From the NCBI GenBank assembly GCA_023406915.1, contig JAEXTR010000136.1, forward strand, positions 1 to 12,250: a stretch of DNA of 12,250 bases. The letters are read 5' to 3'. The DNA comes from Bacteroidota bacterium. Its GTDB lineage: Bacteria > Bacteroidota > Ignavibacteria > Ignavibacteriales > Ignavibacteriaceae. How positions within the stretch are numbered: the first letter of the stretch is position 1; each line of letters starts with the position of its first letter. Positions 1 to 7,863 of this stretch are shown piece after piece. The translations under genes were made by a program, and so were the position numbers. Under the pieces are notes generated by a model, which saw nothing but the letters and a program-made list of their open reading frames with translations, did no database searches and was not told the origin of the DNA.

Positions 1-281
1 TTGTACCCCCCGCAGGTAATCAAAACATTCTTCCCCCTCATATCGGCAGAATCATAAAGTTCTGCTACAAGAATTTGATTATCAATCGTATCAAAAACTG
101 CTGTCAGGGAATCGGACTCTTGTTTTACCAACAAATCCATTTGTTCACTCGCAGTTTCAGCATCAGCTTGCCCTATTTCCCTGGGTTTTAATGGATCATG
201 CACAGAGTAGTACGCCCCACTAATCAGGAGGAGCCCGATCAAACAGAAAAGGACTATTTTATTTATGCTATACAGGTTCAT
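1..281 (-). CDS. Unrecognised membrane-anchored or exported protein, N-terminal part
   Basis: The reverse strand reads open for 93 codons from an ATG at 281-279 to the window edge, so the C-terminal part is missing. The protein begins M-N-L-Y-S-I-N-K and then has a hydrophobic stretch at about residues 8-25 (I-V-L-F-C-L-I-G-L-L-L-I-S-G), which would act as a signal peptide or single membrane anchor. After it comes a polar, acid-rich segment, about residues 28-65 (PLKPREIGQADAETASEQ), probably a linker. A more structured region then starts around L-V-A-E-L-Y-D-S-A-D and N-V-L-I-T-C-G-G-Y. There is no convincing Shine-Dalgarno sequence upstream. The gene diverges from the large genes to its right and is separated from them by about 730 nt, so it is probably a separate unit. 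I do not recognise the family, and too little is present to assign a function. Confidence 0.6.
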   Translation of the reverse strand, partial: MNLYSINKIVLFCLIGLLLISGAYYSVHDPLKPREIGQADAETASEQMDLLVKQESDSLTAVFDTIDNQILVAELYDSADMRGKNVLITCGGY

Positions 282-314
282 AAGATGGAAAGATACGCTC
301 AGTTCATTTAGTCT

Positions 315-470
315 TTGAAGTACGTTTGCCAACAACAAACAGGAACAAAAATACAGAAAATCTCATGGATACCAAGTGACGAACTGATACTTGAAAATGA
401 TGGTTCACCTGAAATTTCAGTGCGAATTTACGGGAAGCATGAAAATCGACTTAAAGTAATTACCAAATGA
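315..470 (+). other. Possible short ORF or gene remnant in the non-coding stretch
   Basis: From a TTG at 315 the plus strand is open for 51 codons to a TGA at 468-470, with an upstream in-frame TAG at 309-311. The second half reads like ordinary protein: S-W-I-P-S-D-E-L-I-L-E-N-D-G-S-P-E-I-S-V then R-I-Y-G-K-H. There is no ATG, no visible ribosome binding site, and no family I recognise. It may be the degraded end of an old gene or a chance open frame. It is listed because nothing else explains this part of the intergenic DNA. Confidence 0.18.
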
Positions 471-552
471 GAATTCGACTGATAGTATCATGGGTTTATG
501 ACCACCTACGGGGTGGGAATGTTTTCACCTTCACAATCACAATAAATCTTCG

Positions 553-582
553 ATCCGTCTCCGCCGCAGGCGGATGACGGAT
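553..582. repeat. REP-like inverted repeat
   Basis: The arms ATCCGTC-TCCGCC (553-565) and GGCGGA-T-GACGGAT (569-582) pair over 13 bp around a GCA loop, with a single bulged T at 575. The core TCCGCCGCAGGCGGA resembles palindromic repeats scattered through intergenic DNA of many bacteria. It is more GC-rich than the surrounding DNA. No T-run follows closely, so it is not an obvious terminator. No second copy was seen in this window. Confidence 0.6.
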
Positions 583-666
583 GGGTGCAAAGCAGTCAGT
601 TTACTCATTACTCTCATTGACAGTATTAGGAGATTTACGGAAGCTGACACTGTTTGAGTAAGGCAC

Positions 667-684
667 TGACCCCAGAGCGGGTCA
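667..684. repeat. Short hairpin repeat, copy 1
   Basis: TGACCC (667-672) and GGGTCA (679-684) form a perfect 6-bp stem around the loop CAGAGC. A second copy with the same loop lies 52 nt downstream at 719-736, where the outer pair is C-G instead of T-A. Confidence 0.55.
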
Positions 685-711
685 AAGATTTATAGCAAAA
701 ATTCGAAAGAG

Positions 712-745
712 GGTGACCCGACCCCAGAGCGGGTCGCACCTTTTT
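712..745 (+). terminator. Possible intrinsic terminator built on hairpin copy 2
   Basis: The 6-bp stem of hairpin copy 2 is extended below by GGTG (712-715) pairing with CACC (737-740) across a three-base bulge, and five T residues follow directly (741-745). This fits a weak rho-independent terminator on the plus strand. No convincing plus-strand gene lies upstream, however, so it may only be part of the repeat element. Confidence 0.28.
719..736. repeat. Short hairpin repeat, copy 2
   Basis: CGACCC (719-724), loop CAGAGC (725-730), GGGTCG (731-736). The 16 inner bases are identical to copy 1 at 668-683, and the closing pair has changed on both sides. Confidence 0.55.
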
Positions 746-943
746 CAGAGTTTGGCTAATTCTGCTCTAAGCCTCCACCGAAGGAGGAATCAGTATTTGC
801 CACCATTTTTTCATTTGAACCTTCAGGATTATTTATCTTCGAAAACCAGTCATAATCGCAGAAAAACAGAAATTACAACCGTTATTTTATACATTCAGCT
901 ATAAAGTGATTCATTTCTGATACCTATAAAAGTAAAAAAGTTC

Positions 944-979
944 TTGACATTAGCGTATTGTTTGCTTAATTTAAATTTG
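944..979 (+). promoter_or_regulatory. Putative promoter of the first large gene
   Basis: TTGACA lies at 944-949, just after A-tracts resembling an UP element, and TAAATTTG at 972-979 matches the Bacteroidetes -7 consensus TAnnTTTG. The gap between TTG and TA is 25 nt, slightly longer than usual for that promoter class. The duplicate upstream region has the same arrangement (TTGACA 7796, TATATTTG 7824). Transcription starting about 7 nt downstream would place the pre-start hairpin at the very 5' end of the message. Confidence 0.45.
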
Positions 980-983
980 AATA

Positions 984-1000
984 TCATTCATACTGAATGA
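984..1000 (+). promoter_or_regulatory. Conserved pre-start hairpin, gene 1
   Basis: TCATTCA (984-990), TAC, TGAATGA (994-1000): a perfect 7-bp inverted repeat abutting the AAAGG ribosome binding site (1000-1004). Equivalent hairpins precede the second gene (4413-4427) and the truncated copy (7836-7852). It could stabilise the 5' end of the mRNA, modulate access to the ribosome binding site, or bind a regulator. Its function is inferred only. Confidence 0.45.
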
Positions 1001-1011
1001 AAGGCACTTTG

Positions 1012-4000
1012 ATGCGATTTCTTTTCTTATTCGGGTTTCTTCTTTTTGTGAGTTCTCTCACCGTATCAGGTCAGGATGGAATCCTTGATTCGTCTTTCGC
1101 ACTGAACGGCAAGTACCTGCTTTCTTCAGAATATTCTCATTCCTCTTTCACAAAGGTTACTACTACTCAGGATGGGGGCATTCTACTTAGTGTTCACAGA
1201 AGCTATGGCGATCAGCTTTGCGTCAAATTGACGAGCAATGGTCAACTGGATTCTTCATTCGGAATCAATGGTATTGCCGAAATTAACACGCACGACTCAA
1301 CAGCTACTTATACTCTGCTTCGGCAGCTTCTGGATGGTAAGATTCTGGTCGCCTACTCCACTTTTTCCCAAATTGTTTTGACAAGGTTGACTCCAAGTGG
1401 ACAAATAGACCCAACCTTTGGTACAGATGGACAAATCTCATACACTTTGCCTGTCAGCCGTTTAATGATAAGAGGGTTATCTTTAGACCCCATGAACAGA
1501 CTTATTGTAGCATCAAGATGCTATGCTAATTCTAGACACTCCTCAATAGTAATGCGATTGAATCTGGATGGTTCATACGATCAATCATTTGGGTTTGATG
1601 GTATAACAATATTGTCATTTCCAACACTGGAAGTATCGCTATTTTCTATAGCAGTAGATAGCACATCAAATATCTACCTGACAGGGGCTTCCACTGCACC
1701 AAACTCAGTGAATGATAATTTATTTGTGTGCAGAATAACTAACATGGGAATACACGATGTCAGCTTCAGCAATATGGGGAGCGTTGGAGCTGTGGTAGTC
1801 CACAAAATGGACCGTGATACTGCAAGGGCTATCGCGATTCAGGCAGATAATAAAATTGTTGTCGGTGGGTACCTGGGTCACTCGGGTTGGGGCAACTTCG
1901 TTCTGCTTCGGTTTTTGCCAAACAGTCAGTTCGATCCTTCATTCGGGGACAATGGACTGGTTTCAACCTCATTCACCCAAGTTATGGATCATATCCATGA
2001 TTTGGTCATCGCATCAGACCAAAAAATCATTGCGGCAGGAACTGTAAATATTGCAGGTTCGGTCGGGGCTCATTTTTCTGAATTTGCACTGGCACGTTAT
2101 TTCCCTGACGGAACCCTCGACCAAAGCTTTGGAGAGAATGGGAAAGTCAGAACAAATCTTTCCAGTTACGATGAGGTTATTCTAAGTCTGTGCATCCATC
2201 CTGATAAAAATATCCTCGCCGCTGGAAATTGCATCATAGATGGTATAAAACGGGCAGCTTTAGTACGCTATAGTGGTGGCAGACCTTATATCTTCATCAC
2301 AAATGTCTCAAATAATGTAATATACACTGCAGGCACTCAAAGACTGATAGAGTGGAATTCATTCGATGTTGCTACAGCCTGCCTGGAATTGACAACTGAT
2401 GGCGGCACAACCTGGAATGTAATCCCGGGTGCAGAGATGCTCGCCACTTCAGACCAGGGTTACTGGTGGGATGTACCGAATACTAACTCTGAAATTTGTA
2501 AGATCAGGATCAGTGACTACAATAATCCATCCACTAACTCTGTATCAGCAACGTTCCAGATTAAACCTCCTTCGATTAACATTGTTATTCAGGCAGAAAG
2601 CATTTGGTCTGACTTTGATTTGAATGGATTTGAGACCAATACGGTTGATGGATCAGCTTCATCCGTTGGGGCAGGTTCCATAATAGCGTATCAATGGATA
2701 CTCAACGGGGTTGTTCTTGACTCACTTGCTCTTACTGAACTGACACTTCCCACAGGCACAAATTCTCTCTATCTAACGGTAACCACAAATCTTGGATATC
2801 AATTAACAAAATCCAAAAGAATTGAAGTTTTGGGTGCAAAACTGAGCCTCAGCGGGTCTGTTCTAAGCGCGGTCAGTCATTCTGGCAATCTCTATTATGT
2901 AACCTCTCAGGATAAATCAGTGTATGGATTTGATTCAACCGGAGCGATCAAAAGACATTTTCAGACCGGGGGTAGCATACAATCGACTCTCTGTATCAGC
3001 TCACAGAATCGCCTGTATGTAGGATCGGATGATCTGCGGGCATACTGCTTCGATAATCAGCTCAACTCAATATGGGATAAGATGATGGGTGGCATGATTA
3101 AATCATCGCCTGCCGTTTCTGAAGATGGCTCTATTCTCTATCTGGCAACCAGCACCGGAATCATCAGTGCTGTAAATGCAGTGACAGGTGCACTTAAGTG
3201 GTCGTACAATACCAACAGCAATATTCTCGCCTCACCAATACTTTTTCAACTTCCTGACAATTCAAACGCTGTGATTATTGGAACCCAGGGTTCCAGTTCT
3301 TCCTCACCGGCACTTATCGCCCTGAAAGACTTAGGAAACAGTGCTGAACTTTTGTGGGAGAAACAGGTTGACGGACCGATATCATCCACTCCTGCTTTTC
3401 TGACTGACGGACTAAACTCCTTGTTCTATTTCGTAACTGAAAACGGAATACTCCATCGGGTCAGATGGGATGGGTATTCATGGGATAACTGGATGGTAGA
3501 CCTTGGTAGCCCGGTGACTAACTGTTCACCGGTCATTGACGCAAACGGATTAGTATATATCGGAACAGACTCCGCAAAACTACTAGCTTTCGATTCACGC
3601 TTTATCTCAACCAGTCAGCCTGTAAAAACATTCAAGGCAGCCTCTGCTATCAATGCCACCCCTGCAATTGGCAATACGGGCAATCTGTATGTAGGTACCC
3701 AAAACGGTAAGTTCTATGCAATAGACATTACTAAAGATTCGCTTATTGCTGACTGGATGTACGATGCAAAAGTACCATTCTCAGCCCCGGCATTAGTCAC
3801 AGAGACTGGTGTCGTCATCAGCGGTGCAACAAATGGTGAAATATTCCTGCTTGCTGATCCGGATTTCAATCCCGCTTCTGAGGAGGTATATACCGCTCAT
3901 TGGCCGACCTTTTTAGGTAATAATAGGCGAAACAGGATTGCCAAAATGTCCGTCACCTCGCTTCAGGACATTGATGGATTGCCAAAGACTTTCGCCCTGA

Positions 4001-4248
4001 ATCAGAACTACCCAAACCCATTCAATCCCAAAACGGTGATAGAATATGCTCTCCCGAAACAGTCACAGGTTGAATTAAGGGTCTACGATATTCTGGGTAT
4101 GGAGGTTGCTCTACTGGTGAACCAAATGCAACCGGCAGGTTACTATTCAGTTGATTTTGATGGCGTAACACTCCCGAGTGGAGTCTACTTTTACAGGATT
4201 ACAGCGAGTGATTATACATCCGTTAAGAAAATGTTGCTTTTGAAATGA
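1012..4248 (+). CDS. T9SS-exported two-propeller surface protein (delta-60/Ig/PKD/PQQ), paralogue 1
   Basis: A 1078-residue modular exported protein. Residues 1-20 are a signal peptide (R-F then a hydrophobic run ending S-L-T-V-S-G). Seven delta-60 (DUF5122) motifs of the form x-D-x-S-F-G-x-x-G start near residues 25, 79, 132, 189, 248, 307 and 369, spaced 53-62 residues, which fits a seven-bladed propeller. An Ig-like domain follows at about 425-517 (L-T-T-D-G-G-T-T-W). Next is a PKD-like domain at about 523-606 (F-D-L-N-G-F ... Y-Q-W-I-L-N-G). A PQQ-like propeller spans about 607-975 with blades such as L-Y-V-G-S-D-D-L-R-A-Y and closes at W-P-T-F-L-G-N. The T9SS type A sorting domain is at about 992-1078 (N-Q-N-Y-P-N-P-F-N-P; end K-K-M-L-L-L-K). 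The start at 1012 is preferred over an in-frame ATG at 997 for two reasons. AAAGG lies 7 nt ahead of it. The fourth paralogue, which has an in-frame stop directly before its ATG, starts at the equivalent residue. No catalytic motif is visible. A binding or surface-structural role is likely, but the ligand is unknown. Confidence 0.93.
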   Translation: MRFLFLFGFLLFVSSLTVSGQDGILDSSFALNGKYLLSSEYSHSSFTKVTTTQDGGILLSVHRSYGDQLCVKLTSNGQLDSSFGINGIAEINTHDSTATYTLLRQLLDGKILVAYSTFSQIVLTRLTPSGQIDPTFGTDGQISYTLPVSRLMIRGLSLDPMNRLIVASRCYANSRHSSIVMRLNLDGSYDQSFGFDGITILSFPTLEVSLFSIAVDSTSNIYLTGASTAPNSVNDNLFVCRITNMGIHDVSFSNMGSVGAVVVHKMDRDTARAIAIQADNKIVVGGYLGHSGWGNFVLLRFLPNSQFDPSFGDNGLVSTSFTQVMDHIHDLVIASDQKIIAAGTVNIAGSVGAHFSEFALARYFPDGTLDQSFGENGKVRTNLSSYDEVILSLCIHPDKNILAAGNCIIDGIKRAALVRYSGGRPYIFITNVSNNVIYTAGTQRLIEWNSFDVATACLELTTDGGTTWNVIPGAEMLATSDQGYWWDVPNTNSEICKIRISDYNNPSTNSVSATFQIKPPSINIVIQAESIWSDFDLNGFETNTVDGSASSVGAGSIIAYQWILNGVVLDSLALTELTLPTGTNSLYLTVTTNLGYQLTKSKRIEVLGAKLSLSGSVLSAVSHSGNLYYVTSQDKSVYGFDSTGAIKRHFQTGGSIQSTLCISSQNRLYVGSDDLRAYCFDNQLNSIWDKMMGGMIKSSPAVSEDGSILYLATSTGIISAVNAVTGALKWSYNTNSNILASPILFQLPDNSNAVIIGTQGSSSSSPALIALKDLGNSAELLWEKQVDGPISSTPAFLTDGLNSLFYFVTENGILHRVRWDGYSWDNWMVDLGSPVTNCSPVIDANGLVYIGTDSAKLLAFDSRFISTSQPVKTFKAASAINATPAIGNTGNLYVGTQNGKFYAIDITKDSLIADWMYDAKVPFSAPALVTETGVVISGATNGEIFLLADPDFNPASEEVYTAHWPTFLGNNRRNRIAKMSVTSLQDIDGLPKTFALNQNYPNPFNPKTVIEYALPKQSQVELRVYDILGMEVALLVNQMQPAGYYSVDFDGVTLPSGVYFYRITASDYTSVKKMLLLK

Positions 4249-4400
4249 TAGGAAGGAAATGATCCTTATCTCTGCTCAAAATAGTATATGCACATTTGTG
4301 TTCTGCTACTTCAATATAATTTTTTCTCGTACGAAGTGTAAACTACTGAATTAGGAATGGAACAAAAACTCTTTTGCAGACTTACGATCATGGATAAATC

Positions 4401-4430
4401 TATTGTTTGTCATTCACTTTGAGTGAAAGG
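4401..4430 (+). promoter_or_regulatory. Pre-start region of gene 2: TATTGTTTG motif and conserved hairpin
   Basis: The 189-nt gap after the first gene is unrelated to the 176-nt upstream block except near the start codon. It keeps TATTGTTTG at 4401-4409, which is also present at 956-964 and 7808-7816. It also keeps a hairpin TTCACT (4413-4418), TTG, AGTGAA (4422-4427), followed by AAAGG (4426-4430) 7 nt before the ATG at 4438. Relative to gene 1 the hairpin carries T-to-C and A-to-G changes that pair with each other. TATTGTTTG resembles a Bacteroidetes -7 element with one extra base. No convincing terminator for the first gene was found in the gap, so read-through is possible. Confidence 0.4.
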
Positions 4431-4437
4431 TACTTTG

Positions 4438-7400
4438 ATGCGATTTCTTCAGTACATTGGAATTCTTTTATTTGTAGGTTTACTTACAGTGTCAGGTCAG
4501 GATGGAATTCTTGATTCGTCTTTCGGAAGCAATGGTATGTATATCTACAGAGGTATATCAGGTCATAGTCGTGCAACAATGCATACTTTATTGAATGATG
4601 GGGGCATGATTCTCAGTTGTTATCCAGGGATCTACCGTTCCCCCTTTTATATTAAACTTACGAATTCGGGATATATTGACACAAGTTTTGGTACAAAAGG
4701 CGTACGAACTCTCCTGCATAATTCAACGCTGACAAATAATCGGGTCGTCGCGCTTTCAAACGGTAAAATAATAGCCGCCTACTCACTTTTAAATGCTGTA
4801 ATCGTAACCCGGCTCAATGCTAACGGTACCACAGATACTTCCTTCGGGGATAGTGGTACTACTTCGATTTCAATTACCGCTGGAGGAGTTGATCTTAAAT
4901 CAATAAAAATTGATTATGCTGGTAGAATCCTCTTAGGTACCTCTGAATATTCGTTTGACAAGCTGGCGTTCGGTATTACCCGCATGCTTTCAGACGGAAC
5001 GGTTGACGCCTCGTTTGGGACTAATGGTCGAACTGTCATTAAACCTTCCGGATACACATCAACTCTATATGGTATTGATTGTAATCATCATAATGAGGTC
5101 TATGCCACAGGTTCAGGAAGAAACCAATATTCCGGTAATGATGATTACCTGACCATTAAACTTACTTCAAGTGGTCAGCTTGATAACTCATTCGGTTCAC
5201 AGGGTATCATAGCCGCAAACTATGGAACGCGCTCTGGGGCAACTGCAATCAGGATTCAGGATGACAATAAAGTTTTAGTTGCTGGTTTTTTTGGTGATGT
5301 TAATGTTGGTGATTTTGGTATCATCCGATATTTGGCAAACGGCAATCTGGATGCATCGTTCGGTGTAAACGGTGTTGTCCAGACCTCATTTACAAGTAAT
5401 GCTGATGTGCCCTATGCAATCTGTATGCAACCCGATGGAAGAATTATTGTTGCAGGTTATGCAAATCTAATGTACCAGCAAGAGGTAAATATTGCTGATT
5501 TTGCCTTAGCAAGATATTTGCCTAATGGAGCATTGGATTATTCTTTTGGGAATGGTGGAAAACTTATTAGCCGGCTTACTAATGACAATGATGAATCTCA
5601 CTACGTACTCATACAGCCAGATGGAAAAATCGTGGTATCCGGACTAGTGACTGAACAAGGATTTTCACGACCTGTTGTGGCTCGTTACCTGAATAATTTC
5701 CCTTACTTGTTTATTTCTTCTATTTTCGCTAACGAAACAATCAATATTGGGTCACAGAAAATTATAGCATGGGGTTCACTCAATATAAACTCCATCCGTT
5801 TAGAGTTAACCACCGATGGCGGCAGCACCTGGAATGTGATCCCAGGTGCTGGAATGCTCCCTGCTTCCGATAGTAGTTTCCTGTGGACTGTGCCAAATAC
5901 TCCTTCCAATAACTGTAAAATCAGGATCAGTGATTACAATAACTCATCTAATTTTGTTCTTTCACCACCTTTTCAAATTAAACTTCCCGCAATCAATGCT
6001 GTTATTCAAACTGAAGGAAGATGGCTTGATTCCGATCTTGATGGATTTGTAACCAGGACCGTAGATGGTACAGCATCTTCTGTACAAAGTGGTTCCATTA
6101 TAGGTTACAGATGGAGTGTTAACGGAGTTGCCGTCGATTCTCTCGCTTTAACAGAAATGACCCTGCGTACCGGAAACCACACCATCACATTAACGGTAAC
6201 TACAAACCTTGGATACAAGGCAACAACATCAGTAAAAGTTGATGTCATAGGTCCAATTCTTAGTCTCAGCGGACCTGTCCTTAGCGCAATCAGTCATGCA
6301 GGTAATCTCTATTATGTCACCTCCCAGGACAAGACCGTCTACGGTTTTGATTCAACCGGAACTATCAAAAAGCAATTTCTCACCGGTGGAAGCATACAGT
6401 CAGCGCTCAGTATTAGTTCGCAGGAACTCCTCTATGTGGGTTCTGATAATATGCGGGCTTACTGCTTCGATAACCAGCTAAATTCTATCTGGGATCAGGC
6501 TATGGGGGGCATGGTTAAATCATCGCCTGCCATTTCTGAAGATGGCACTCTTCTCTATACGGTAACCAATAATGGTCTCGTTAAGGCAATAGATGCCCTC
6601 ACTGGTGCTCCCAAATGGTCGTATGTCACCTACAACACCATTCTAGCTTCTCCCATTCTATTAAAACTTCCGGACAATTCAAACGCTGTAATCATTGGAA
6701 CCCAGGGAACCAGCACTGTCTCACCATCGCTGATCGCCCTGAAAGACTTAGGGAATAGTGCTGAACTCTTATGGGAGAAACAGGCCGACGGACCAGTAAC
6801 AATCACCCCTGCTTTTCTGCCAGATGAACAGAATTCCATGTTCTATTTTGCATCATCAAATGGAGTGCTGCACAGGGTGAGATGGGATGGATTCGCAGAG
6901 GACAACTGGAAGGTAAATCTTGGCAGTCAGGTCAGTAACTGTTCACCTGTCATCGATGCTAATGGATTAGTCTATATCGGTACAGTCGCTGCAAAACTCC
7001 TTGCCTTTGATCCCCATTTTATAGCTACAAGTCAGCCTGTAAAAACTTTCCAGGCAGAATCATCAATTTTTTCGACTCCTGCCATAGGAAATACCGGTAA
7101 TCTCTATGTAGGTACAAAGCACGGAGTATTCTATGCAATAGATATTACTCAGGATTCACTTACTGTTGACTGGGTATATGATACAAAAATACCGTTTGCT
7201 GCCCCGGCATTGGTAACTGAAACCGGTGTGGTAGTCAATGGCGCAATGAACGGTGATGTGTTTCTGTTTGGGGATCCTGATTTCCACACTGCAACTGAAA
7301 AAGCTTATGTTGCACATTGGCCAACCTTTTTAGGCAATAACAAACGAAACAAGATTGCAACATTGACCATCACTTCGATTCCAGAAGTTGATGCAAAACC

Positions 7401-7665
7401 AGGGAGTTTCACCCTGAATCAGAATTTCCCCAATCCATTTAATCCTAAAACGGTGATCCGGTATTCCCTGCCGAAACAGTCACTGGTCGAATTAAAAGTT
7501 TATGATATACTGGGAATTGAGGTTGCTGTACTGGTGAGCCAGATACAGCCACCAGGCAATTACAAAGTTGAATTTAATGGTGTAAAACTCCCAAGTGGTG
7601 TTTACTTCTACAAGATCACAACGAATGAATATTCATCAGTTAAGAAGATGATACTTTTGAAGTAA
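4438..7665 (+). CDS. T9SS-exported two-propeller surface protein (delta-60/Ig/PKD/PQQ), paralogue 2
   Basis: A 1075-residue paralogue with the same domain order as its left neighbour. The signal peptide is residues 1-20 (R-F-L-Q-Y-I-G-I-L-L-F-V). Seven delta-60 motifs begin near residues 25, 80, 132, 189, 248, 304 and 366 (for example L-D-S-S-F-G-S-N-G and L-D-A-S-F-G-V-N-G). An Ig-like domain follows (L-T-T-D-G-G-S-T-W-N-V), then a PKD-like domain (D-S-D-L-D-G-F ... Y-R-W-S-V-N-G), a PQQ-like propeller closing at W-P-T-F-L-G-N-N-K-R-N, and a T9SS type A domain (N-Q-N-F-P-N-P-F-N-P to K-K-M-I-L-L-K). By hand the first 60 residues of the second propeller are about 78% identical to the first gene, but the first 70 mature residues only about 40%. 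An in-frame GTG at 4423 could extend the protein by five residues. I prefer the ATG at 4438, which has AAAGG 7 nt upstream. A surface role is inferred from the export signals; the ligand is unknown. Confidence 0.93.
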   Translation: MRFLQYIGILLFVGLLTVSGQDGILDSSFGSNGMYIYRGISGHSRATMHTLLNDGGMILSCYPGIYRSPFYIKLTNSGYIDTSFGTKGVRTLLHNSTLTNNRVVALSNGKIIAAYSLLNAVIVTRLNANGTTDTSFGDSGTTSISITAGGVDLKSIKIDYAGRILLGTSEYSFDKLAFGITRMLSDGTVDASFGTNGRTVIKPSGYTSTLYGIDCNHHNEVYATGSGRNQYSGNDDYLTIKLTSSGQLDNSFGSQGIIAANYGTRSGATAIRIQDDNKVLVAGFFGDVNVGDFGIIRYLANGNLDASFGVNGVVQTSFTSNADVPYAICMQPDGRIIVAGYANLMYQQEVNIADFALARYLPNGALDYSFGNGGKLISRLTNDNDESHYVLIQPDGKIVVSGLVTEQGFSRPVVARYLNNFPYLFISSIFANETINIGSQKIIAWGSLNINSIRLELTTDGGSTWNVIPGAGMLPASDSSFLWTVPNTPSNNCKIRISDYNNSSNFVLSPPFQIKLPAINAVIQTEGRWLDSDLDGFVTRTVDGTASSVQSGSIIGYRWSVNGVAVDSLALTEMTLRTGNHTITLTVTTNLGYKATTSVKVDVIGPILSLSGPVLSAISHAGNLYYVTSQDKTVYGFDSTGTIKKQFLTGGSIQSALSISSQELLYVGSDNMRAYCFDNQLNSIWDQAMGGMVKSSPAISEDGTLLYTVTNNGLVKAIDALTGAPKWSYVTYNTILASPILLKLPDNSNAVIIGTQGTSTVSPSLIALKDLGNSAELLWEKQADGPVTITPAFLPDEQNSMFYFASSNGVLHRVRWDGFAEDNWKVNLGSQVSNCSPVIDANGLVYIGTVAAKLLAFDPHFIATSQPVKTFQAESSIFSTPAIGNTGNLYVGTKHGVFYAIDITQDSLTVDWVYDTKIPFAAPALVTETGVVVNGAMNGDVFLFGDPDFHTATEKAYVAHWPTFLGNNKRNKIATLTITSIPEVDAKPGSFTLNQNFPNPFNPKTVIRYSLPKQSLVELKVYDILGIEVAVLVSQIQPPGNYKVEFNGVKLPSGVYFYKITTNEYSSVKKMILLK

Positions 7666-7795
7666 TTTGAGTAGGAAACCCCCATATTCTTCGAAAACCA
7701 GTCATAATCGCAGAAAAACAGATATTACAACCGTTATTTTATACTTTCGGCTATAAAGAGATTCATTTCTGATACCAAAAAAAGTAAAAAAGTTC

Positions 7796-7831
7796 TTGAC
7801 ATTAGTTTATTGTTTGCTTAAATTATATTTG
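7796..7831 (+). promoter_or_regulatory. Putative promoter of the truncated third copy
   Basis: TTGACA at 7796-7801 and TATATTTG at 7824-7831, with the same 25-nt gap as the promoter at 944-979. The two bases that differ in or next to the -7 element keep the TAnnTTTG consensus. An A7 and an A6 tract lie just upstream of TTGACA. Confidence 0.42.
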
Positions 7832-7835
7832 AACA

Positions 7836-7852
7836 TCATTCATTCTGAATGA
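7836..7852 (+). promoter_or_regulatory. Conserved pre-start hairpin, truncated copy
   Basis: TCATTCA (7836-7842), TTC, TGAATGA (7846-7852), then AAAGG (7852-7856) and the ATG at 7864. The stem is identical to that of the first gene; the loop differs. Confidence 0.42.
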
Positions 7853-7863
7853 AAGGCACCTTG

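Larger units (their letters stand above)
836..1011 (+). repeat. Duplicated upstream (promoter) region, copy 1
   Basis: These 176 nt align without net gaps to 7688-7863, with about 13 mismatches by hand (roughly 93% identity). The block contains A-rich tracts, the putative promoter and the pre-start hairpin, and leads into the start codon of the first large gene. The second copy leads into the truncated paralogue. The similarity starts abruptly at TCTTCG, and sequence to the left of that point is unrelated. Confidence 0.85.
7688..7863 (+). repeat. Duplicated upstream (promoter) region, copy 2
   Basis: Partner of 836-1011, the same 176-nt length with about 13 substitutions. It starts only 22 nt after the stop of the second large gene and ends at the ATG of the truncated third copy. 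It retains TTGACA, the TAnnTTTG element and the pre-start hairpin, so the truncated gene may still be transcribed. Confidence 0.85.

Noticed and set aside
713..904. 63-codon plus-strand ORF ahead of the first large gene
   Set aside because: It begins inside a hairpin repeat, and its second half lies in the duplicated upstream block. There the other copy differs by three changes, all amino-acid altering (E/D, I/F, Q/R), and has no start. It looks like non-coding promoter DNA.
997..1011. In-frame upstream starts adding five residues (ATG 997, GTG 4423, ATG 7849)
   Set aside because: The changes between copies here happen to be synonymous, so an extension is not excluded. But AAAGG sits correctly for the downstream ATG, the upstream codon lies in the hairpin stem, and paralogue 4, whose start is fixed by an in-frame TAA, aligns with the downstream ATG.
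1084..2142. Regularly spaced repeats suggesting a CRISPR or tandem DNA repeat
   Set aside because: The roughly 160-180 nt period is the protein-level delta-60 repeat; the DNA copies are divergent and in frame.
4249..4280. Possible terminator hairpin after gene 1 (AAGGA ... TCCTT)
   Set aside because: Only a 5-bp AT-rich stem and no following T-run.
5703..5909. Minus-strand ORF inside gene 2, with a similar one at 10492-10713 in paralogue 4
   Set aside because: The two antisense frames resemble each other only because the sense Ig-like domains are paralogous; both lie wholly within confident genes and have no family features.
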